A DNA stretch of 64,000 nucleotides from JAUWVG01 sp964633715 (GTDB taxonomy: Bacteria; Acidobacteriota; Aminicenantia; Aminicenantales; Aminicenantaceae), in NCBI GenBank assembly GCA_964633715.1, contig CAZWHQ010000023.1, forward strand, positions 1 through 64,000. Reading direction: 5' to 3'. The position numbers were made by a program, and so were the translations under genes. Shown piece by piece: positions 57,950-64,000 of the stretch. The notes under the pieces are model-generated. The model saw only the letters and a list, made by a program, of their open reading frames with translations. It was not told where the DNA came from and did no database searches. Position 1 is the stretch's first letter. Each line of letters opens with the position of its first letter.

Positions 57950-60934
57950 ATGGATGCTCTTTTAAAAAAAATATTTCAGGGATTTCTTATTTTAACTCTC
58001 GTTTTGGGAGCCGTGAATCTTTTCTATGCGCGGGATATGGAGACATCCCTCATCAAGAACCTGAAATGGCGGAATGTGGGCCCGGCCAATATGATTGGCC
58101 GGATATCCGACTTTGAAGCATTGGAGACTGACTTTACGCAAGTTCTTGTAGCCGGTGCTTCTGGAGGTGTCTGGAAATCGGTCAATGCCGGGACGACTTG
58201 GGAGCCGATCTTTGATAACTACGGTTCTGCGTCCATTGGAGATGTGGCATTTTTTCAGAAAGATCCCAATATCATATGGGTGGGGACAGGAGAAGATTGT
58301 CCACGGAACAGCATTGCCTGGGGTGATGGGATTTATAAATCTGTCGATGGCGGCAAGACTTTTAAAAACATGGGGCTTGAATCTACCCATGCCATAGGCA
58401 AGGTCATTACCCATCCGACCGATCCCGACATCGTTTTTGTGGCGGCGGCGGGGCACACCTGGGGATATTCCGGCGACCGGGGTCTCTTTAAAACAGAAGA
58501 TGGAGGTCAGACATGGGTAAAACTCACCAATGGGCTGCCCGATGATGGAAAAACCGGAGCGATCGACCTCGTTATACATCCGACGAATCCCGAAATCCTC
58601 TATGTCGGTTTTTGGCAGCGGATACGCCGTCCCTGGCGTTTTGATTCAGGCGGCCCCAACAGCGGGATTTACAAAACTGCAGATGGCGGTTCGAGCTGGA
58701 TTAAATTGACGAATGGATTGCCAAGTGGTGATTTGGGGCGTATTGGATTGGCCATATCTCGCAGCAATCCGAATGTCCTCATGGCTTGTGTGGAACACAG
58801 CGTCCAAATCCCCGCCTTCATCCAAGAAGGTCAAACGCGGACACCCAATCCTGAATTTAACGACATGACCAAACTTGGGACAGGACTCTATAGATCAGAA
58901 GACAGCGGAAATTCTTGGACGTATATGAACAGGACAAACACGCGCCCGTTCTATTACAGCCATATCTATATCAATCCTTTTGACGATAAACTCGTGTACT
59001 ATTTGACATCTACGATGTATTCTTCAGATGACGGAGGAAAAACACTCGAACAGATTCAGGGTCTGCACCCGGATTTTCATACCATGTGGCTCGATCCCAC
59101 CAACAAAGACCGGTTTTATGTCGGGCAAGACGGAGGGGCTTCTCTCACTTTTGATGGTGGAAAAACATGGATACTATTCGACAATCTCTGTATGTCACAG
59201 TTTTACGTGGTTTCTGCAGATATGCGTGATCCCTATTATGTCTATGGAGGATTGCAGGACAACGGCACATGGACCGGGCCGAGCATGAGCCGCGAAGGCA
59301 TGATCCTCACGGATTTCTGGTACAATATTGGCGGCGGTGATGGATTTTATACGCAGAATGATCCCACGGACTGGAGAATCGCCTACTGTGAAAGTCAAGG
59401 TGGATCAATCCAACGGGTGAATGTGGAAACCCGTGAGACCTTCCGGATCAGACCTTCCGCTCAAAACACATATAACTGGAATGACTTTGTTCCCCAATCG
59501 GCCAAACAAAAACCTGCTGCAAAACAACAGCAACAGGCCGGGGGATTCAGCCGTCAGAGATCCCCGTTTCGTTTTAACTGGAGTTCTCCCATCCTGATCT
59601 CTCCCCATAATCCCCGGACAATTTTATTTGGCGGGGATCATCTGTTTAAATCGGTGGATAGAGGCGACCACTGGAGAATTATCAGCCCTGACCTGTCAAC
59701 CAACGATCCCGATAAACACAGTAAACCTACAGGGGGGATCACTCTCGATCAGACTGGGGCAGAAACCCACTGCACAATCACCACGATTTCTGAATCTCCG
59801 ATCACACCGGGTATTATCTGGGTTGGTACGGATGACGGCAATGTTCAGGTGACAAAAAATGATGGAGAAGAATGGACAAATGTTAGGGGCAATGTTCCTG
59901 ATGTGCCTGAGGAAATCTGGGTGAGCCGAGTGGAAGCCTCGAGGTTCAAGGATGGCACATGTTATGTGACTTTTGATGGACATCGGAGCGACTTGTTTAA
60001 ACCTTTTGTCTTCAAGACCACGGATTACGGTGAGACCTGGACGAATATTTCTGCCAATCTGCCAGACGGCGGTCCTGTCTATGTCATCCGAGAAGACCTC
60101 AAGAACAAGAATCTTCTGTTTGTCGGGACGGAATTTAAGGTGTTCTTCTCGATTGATGGAGGCGCAAAATGGACGGATCTCGGTTTGAATATGCCCACTG
60201 TTGCGTTTCATGACCTTTATATCCACCCTCGGGACAATGATCTGATCGCAGGTACTCACGGCCGCGGCATCTGGATCCTCGATGACATCTCCCCTTTGCA
60301 GCAGGCTTCAGAGGAACTCCTTGAGTCAGAGGCCTTTCTATTTGAAAATGGTAAGGTTGGAACCCAATGGCTGAGACTGGACAGAGGGGGATATGGACGT
60401 GGAAATTTGTTCTTCCAGGGAGAAAATCCTCCAAATGGTGCTACCATCAGTTATTATCTCAAAGACAAACCTGCTGACCCGGTCACGCTCGAAATCTCCG
60501 ACGCGACGGGGACACTCAATACGACCTACACATTTAAAGATGCAGAAGCAGGCATCAACCGTTTGATGTGGGATATGCGCTTTGATCCCTCCCCGGATCA
60601 GATGAAACAGAGCATCACACAGATGCAGACTATAATGAACAGGATTCTGGAGAGACCTGAGGTAGAGGAGGCACAAAAGGCCACTGTCGAAAAGGCGCTT
60701 GAACGGATCAAACAGCCCGGTATCGGCTACAGAGAAGCGCAGGCCATTCAGAGTGAGGCCTTTGAAACAATCGGTTTTGGTGGTGGCAGAGGATTTAGAG
60801 GATTTGGACGAGGAGGCGGAGCAGTTACAGCAGAACCGGGAACCTTTGGTGTTAAACTGACAGTTAATGGAAAAGTCTATTCCGGAAAAGTCTTTGTGCG
60901 CAAGGATCCTATGCTGGAGGGGAAGGGAAACTAG
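57950..60934 (+). CDS. Secreted sortilin/VPS10-like BNR beta-propeller protein (paralogue 2)
   Basis: A 994-residue exported paralogue of the protein at 40917, with the same opening WRNVGPANMIGRISD and many Asp-box repeats (SVNAGTTWEPI, SVDGGKTF, TEDGGQTW, STNLPDGG-like variants). It differs in carrying a Gln-rich loop (AKQQQQAGG) near residue 525 and a Gly/Arg-rich stretch (GFGGGRGFRGFGRGGG) near residue 945, just before the terminal VKLTVNGKVYSGKVFVRKDP block. AAGGAGG precedes the ATG. Probable role: large extracellular binding protein or part of a protease/glycanase assembly; no catalytic site is assigned. Confidence 0.9.
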   Translation: MDALLKKIFQGFLILTLVLGAVNLFYARDMETSLIKNLKWRNVGPANMIGRISDFEALETDFTQVLVAGASGGVWKSVNAGTTWEPIFDNYGSASIGDVAFFQKDPNIIWVGTGEDCPRNSIAWGDGIYKSVDGGKTFKNMGLESTHAIGKVITHPTDPDIVFVAAAGHTWGYSGDRGLFKTEDGGQTWVKLTNGLPDDGKTGAIDLVIHPTNPEILYVGFWQRIRRPWRFDSGGPNSGIYKTADGGSSWIKLTNGLPSGDLGRIGLAISRSNPNVLMACVEHSVQIPAFIQEGQTRTPNPEFNDMTKLGTGLYRSEDSGNSWTYMNRTNTRPFYYSHIYINPFDDKLVYYLTSTMYSSDDGGKTLEQIQGLHPDFHTMWLDPTNKDRFYVGQDGGASLTFDGGKTWILFDNLCMSQFYVVSADMRDPYYVYGGLQDNGTWTGPSMSREGMILTDFWYNIGGGDGFYTQNDPTDWRIAYCESQGGSIQRVNVETRETFRIRPSAQNTYNWNDFVPQSAKQKPAAKQQQQAGGFSRQRSPFRFNWSSPILISPHNPRTILFGGDHLFKSVDRGDHWRIISPDLSTNDPDKHSKPTGGITLDQTGAETHCTITTISESPITPGIIWVGTDDGNVQVTKNDGEEWTNVRGNVPDVPEEIWVSRVEASRFKDGTCYVTFDGHRSDLFKPFVFKTTDYGETWTNISANLPDGGPVYVIREDLKNKNLLFVGTEFKVFFSIDGGAKWTDLGLNMPTVAFHDLYIHPRDNDLIAGTHGRGIWILDDISPLQQASEELLESEAFLFENGKVGTQWLRLDRGGYGRGNLFFQGENPPNGATISYYLKDKPADPVTLEISDATGTLNTTYTFKDAEAGINRLMWDMRFDPSPDQMKQSITQMQTIMNRILERPEVEEAQKATVEKALERIKQPGIGYREAQAIQSEAFETIGFGGGRGFRGFGRGGGAVTAEPGTFGVKLTVNGKVYSGKVFVRKDPMLEGKGN

Positions 60935-61041
60935 ATAGCCCTAAACGTCAGGTTCATACTGTTTTTCTGAAGGCGTCGAGGTGATCCAGGGGATTCTTTG
61001 TGTACACGTGAAGTCTTTGAGCTGCAGTTAAATTTTGTGAA

Positions 61042-63087
61042 TTATTTTTTTTCTTTCGCTTCTTCTTCTTTTTTGTCCTCTTTGCGCTCCCATGGAGTCC
61101 ATTCGATGTCCAAGACATATTTTTGCATCCATTTGATTTCTTCGATATCTCGGGTCCTTTGATGTCTTGCCTCTCGAAATCCATGTGGTTCACGGGGTGC
61201 TCTGAGATAGCGCACGGGAACTTTGCCGATGTCTTTGAGTGCCGCAAAAAGTGACATGCTCTGGGACTCGGTATCCGTGGTGTCGTTCATCCCATGGATG
61301 AGGAGAGTGGGCGTTGTGATATTCTTGACATATGTCAGGGCGGACTGTTTTCTGTATCCTTCGGGATTGTCCCATGGAGTTCCACCGATATGCCATAACC
61401 GGACATCATAGTTGAAGCCAGGCCCGTATTCTGATGTCCAGTCATAGACGCCTGCTCCAATTGAGGCCGCCTTAAACCGATCGGTTTGAGTGATGGTCCA
61501 TCCCCCCAGGATTCCCCCGTAGCTCCATCCACGCACGCCCAGTTTGTCGGCATCGACAAAACCTTCCTTGATGACATAATCCACTCCGTTCATAACATCC
61601 CAATAGTCTCCCATCCCAATTCCATCCCCTTTCTGCACGGTGTTTCCTTCACGGAGTTTGTCCGTATAACCTGAGCTGCCGCGGACGTTGGGAGACAGAG
61701 AGGCATATCCCAATCCGGCATAGACATGATAACTGGCACGGAAGCTGTTGGTGAAACTCCCCGCAGGGCCGCCGTGGATGTTTACGATGAGCGGCAGTTT
61801 TGTTCCCTCCTTGTAGCCTGCAGGAAGATGAAGGAGGCCTTCGATTTCGAATCCATTCTTACTCGACCACTGGAAAACTTTCATATCAGCCAAAAGTATA
61901 TCTGTTTCGATCCAGGGATTGGCTTTTGTGAGACGCTTCGGTTCGAATGTATCGATAGAGGAGATATATATGTCGGATGGTGTTTTGTAGTCGGAAAAGG
62001 AATACAGGACCTTTGTTTTGTCCTTTGAAATGGAATTCACCCTCAGAGATCCAAAGACATTCGAGATGTTTTCATATTCTCCGGTGTTGATGTCCATTTT
62101 GTAGAGATTTGAGTTTGATCCCTGCTGTCCGGCTATGAGGAGCGTCTTGGAATCTTCGGTCCATGTGATTACACGAGGGCTGCCTTCAAATTTCCCGGAG
62201 ACTAGCCTGTATTCTTTAGTGTCTGGATTCATGACATAGATTTTTGAATTTCTGTTGAGCCACTCCTTATCGTCAGCCGCCGTAAATATAAAGCTTTTGC
62301 CGTCGGGAGCCCACATCAATCCTCCTTCAGGAGAATTGTTATCTGTGAGCTGGATTTTTTCCTTTTCTCCGATATTCATCAAGTAAATCTCGCTCTTATA
62401 CCGGTCATTCCTCCTGTTGGAATACTGCGCGGTAAAGATAACTTTTTTTCCATCGGGAGAGACACCGAAACTGCCAAAAAGAAATTTTTCATCGGTTAAT
62501 TTTGTTTCTTTTTTTGTCTCTAGATCGAACATCCAGAGATTTCTCCAACTGCCTTCGCGCTGTCCATTGGGACCTTCATCAACAAAAATGATGTCATAAC
62601 CATCCTGATGTTCCTTTTCGTCTTCTTTGCTGCGGGATTCGGATGCGATGAAATAGATTGTCGAGGAATCCAATGACCACTTATAAGAACCCACGGAGTT
62701 TTTGTGTTTGGTCAGTTGAACGGCTTCTCCTCCTGAAGTGCGCATGAGAAAGATCTGGCTGAATTTTTCGACAGTTCTCTTAAACGTGAAATATTTCCCA
62801 TCGGGTGAGAATTGGAAGGAATTCCCTCCGGCTTCTCCGATATACTGGAAGGGCTCTCCTCCTTCCGAAGATATCATGTAGTACTTTGTTTTTCTGTTGT
62901 TTTTGGCCCAGTCCAATTCTGATTTGGAGTAGAAAACCCATTGGCCATCTGGGGATAATAGCGCATTGCCCACACTGGCCATGTTGAGCGCATCGTCAGT
63001 TGTCATGGGACGGTGTTCCTTTTCTTGTGCCTGAAAAGGGCAAACAATAAATAAAGAAAAAAGTACGATTGTCACAAATTTTTTCAT
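61042..63087 (-). CDS. S9 family prolyl oligopeptidase-type peptidase, exported
   Basis: Signal peptide (MKKFVTIVLFSLFIVCPFQAQ), then a beta-propeller with WD40-like/TolB-type repeats (FSPDGKYF, WAPDGKSFIF) and a C-terminal alpha/beta-hydrolase domain. The catalytic Ser is in RGWSYGG, the Asp is in LLIHGMNDTTD and the His is in REPHGF. The family comprises dipeptidyl or acylaminoacyl peptidases, probably degrading imported or external peptides. The open frame extends to 63153, but ATG 63087 has GGAGGG five bases upstream and begins the signal peptide. The C terminus is a short Lys/Glu-rich tail. Confidence 0.94.
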   Translation of the reverse strand: MKKFVTIVLFSLFIVCPFQAQEKEHRPMTTDDALNMASVGNALLSPDGQWVFYSKSELDWAKNNRKTKYYMISSEGGEPFQYIGEAGGNSFQFSPDGKYFTFKRTVEKFSQIFLMRTSGGEAVQLTKHKNSVGSYKWSLDSSTIYFIASESRSKEDEKEHQDGYDIIFVDEGPNGQREGSWRNLWMFDLETKKETKLTDEKFLFGSFGVSPDGKKVIFTAQYSNRRNDRYKSEIYLMNIGEKEKIQLTDNNSPEGGLMWAPDGKSFIFTAADDKEWLNRNSKIYVMNPDTKEYRLVSGKFEGSPRVITWTEDSKTLLIAGQQGSNSNLYKMDINTGEYENISNVFGSLRVNSISKDKTKVLYSFSDYKTPSDIYISSIDTFEPKRLTKANPWIETDILLADMKVFQWSSKNGFEIEGLLHLPAGYKEGTKLPLIVNIHGGPAGSFTNSFRASYHVYAGLGYASLSPNVRGSSGYTDKLREGNTVQKGDGIGMGDYWDVMNGVDYVIKEGFVDADKLGVRGWSYGGILGGWTITQTDRFKAASIGAGVYDWTSEYGPGFNYDVRLWHIGGTPWDNPEGYRKQSALTYVKNITTPTLLIHGMNDTTDTESQSMSLFAALKDIGKVPVRYLRAPREPHGFREARHQRTRDIEEIKWMQKYVLDIEWTPWERKEDKKEEEAKEKK

Positions 63088-63263
63088 GTTTCCCTCCGTT
63101 TTATCCATCCGATAAAAATCCGTTTGGAGACCTGTGTATCTGTCGAAAACCATCTTATTATTTTCAATCTAATTTTTGCAAGACTTTGATCGAATGAAGA
63201 CTAGGGATTGAAAAGATAAAGGGGAATACGATAAGATGAAGATTCATTTTACTGGAGGGAGCG

Positions 63264-64000
63264 ATGGAAGATGCACAGCAGAATATAAAAAGTCGAGAAA
63301 CCGAAGTGCTCATCATTGGAGCCGGACCAGCCGGATTAACAGCGGGCATATATGCGGCGCGGGCTGGAAAACAAACAATTATTTTGGAGGGACGATCGGC
63401 ATCCCGGTTGGATTTAGGATATGATATTGAAAATTACCCTGGTTTTATTTCTATCGACAGCCGGGATCTCCGCAATATGTTTAAAAAACATGCCGAGTTT
63501 TGTGGGGCGGAGATAATCCTGGGAGACGTTATTGATTTTAATTTGGCTTTCAATCCGAAAATGGTTACAACTCGGGATCTGTTCATCCAAGCTAAAACTG
63601 TTATTTTGGCAACTGGAAAGCCCATGTCCAAGGGGAAACTGATTCCTGGCGAAGAAAAACTCATTGGCTTAGGTGTGAGCTACTGCTCCACCTGTGATGG
63701 GCCTTTATACAGAGACCGGCAAGTTATCGCTTTAGGGAATACAGAAGAGATCCTCGAAGATGTCCTGGCCCTTAGTCAAATGGACTGCAAAATCCTTTGG
63801 ATAAGCGGTGACAATAAGGAATTCAGCATTTCAGAAAAAAGTCAGCAGGAATTAAGGGATAAAAATATTGAACTTCGCCCCAAAACTGTCCTGAAAGGAA
63901 TTGTCGGTGAACAGAAAGTAGAAAAAGCTGTGCTGATGCAAAACAATATAGAAGAAGACGTTAAGGTGGATGGAATATTTATCTTTCGAGATATCCCCTC
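63264..64000 (+). CDS. Thioredoxin reductase-like FAD/NAD(P) oxidoreductase (3' truncated by window)
   Basis: The ATG at 63264 follows GGAGGG and opens a frame that runs off the right edge (about 245 codons). It begins with an FAD-binding motif VLIIGAGPAGLTAGIYAARAG, has ENYPGF in the expected place and the redox pair in SYCSTCDGPLYRDR, as in low-molecular-weight thioredoxin reductases. The second nucleotide-binding block after it is degenerate (VIALGNTEEI where GGGDSA is usual), so NAD(P)H binding may be altered and the electron donor may be ferredoxin, as in some TrxR-like proteins; this is inference. It is divergent from the S9 peptidase gene. Confidence 0.88.
   Translation, partial: MEDAQQNIKSRETEVLIIGAGPAGLTAGIYAARAGKQTIILEGRSASRLDLGYDIENYPGFISIDSRDLRNMFKKHAEFCGAEIILGDVIDFNLAFNPKMVTTRDLFIQAKTVILATGKPMSKGKLIPGEEKLIGLGVSYCSTCDGPLYRDRQVIALGNTEEILEDVLALSQMDCKILWISGDNKEFSISEKSQQELRDKNIELRPKTVLKGIVGEQKVEKAVLMQNNIEEDVKVDGIFIFRDIP

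Overview
The window reads as a stretch of chromosome from a Gram-negative bacterium of the Acidobacteriota / Candidatus Aminicenantes type. This is inferred from content only: membrane-tethered Ser/Thr kinases with TPR-like tails, FtsX/MacB-type permeases without ATPases beside them, two paralogous sortilin-like (VPS10/BNR) secreted beta-propellers, a DUF5916-type outer-membrane protein, an ABC-permease/M1-peptidase fusion and many secreted hydrolases. No rRNA or marker gene is present to settle the taxonomy. I saw no tRNA, rRNA, CRISPR array or insertion sequence.

Layout. 1-5.4 kb: a DMSO-reductase-type respiratory operon (Tat-exported molybdoenzyme, four-cluster Fe-S subunit, membrane anchor, TorD-like chaperone), with a convergent mobA that makes the cofactor. 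5.6-11.4 kb: an HD-domain protein, a lipoprotein of the penicillin-acylase family, a small lipoprotein, a secreted protein with a PI3/4-kinase-like (HipA/FAM20-like) active-site signature, a stand-alone DsbD-alpha domain and a broken secreted protein. 11.45-17.3 kb: an export-type ABC ATPase plus a permease-M1 peptidase fusion, divergent from a seven-helix LuxR-type regulator across a palindrome-rich spacer. The peptidase gene ends inside a perfect 30-bp inverted repeat. 17.4-25.2 kb: a sialate O-acetylesterase, a membrane MutS homologue, a two-gene SDR/steroid-5-alpha-reductase-like operon, an amino-acid permease and an unknown membrane protein.

25.2-36.3 kb: a receptor Ser/Thr kinase whose activation loop carries four 24-residue tandem repeats, divergent from a 2163-residue secreted multidomain protein containing NPNIA pentapeptide arrays and a duplicated cadherin/Ig-like module; then a CopD-like membrane protein and a decayed isoprenylcysteine-methyltransferase-like fragment. 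36.3-43.8 kb: a principal-type sigma-70 factor, an FtsX/MacB-like permease, a 74-residue unknown and the first sortilin-like propeller. 43.9-53.6 kb: a CoA-type Nudix hydrolase, sulfatase, alpha-L-fucosidase, MsrB-MsrA fusion, ferredoxin-like protein, DUF5916 protein and GH3 hexosaminidase. 53.7-64 kb: a second FtsX/MacB permease, a second kinase, the second sortilin-like propeller, an S9 peptidase and the start of a thioredoxin-reductase-like gene cut by the window end.

Taken together the genes describe an organism that exports many enzymes acting on peptides and on sulfated, fucosylated, acetylated amino-sugar glycans, can respire an S/N-oxide-like acceptor, and signals through Hanks-type kinases. 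The most unusual items are the kinase with a repeat-expanded activation segment, the NPNIA-repeat secreted protein beside it, and the secreted kinase-fold protein. I found no multi-gene system that I could confidently call wholly new.
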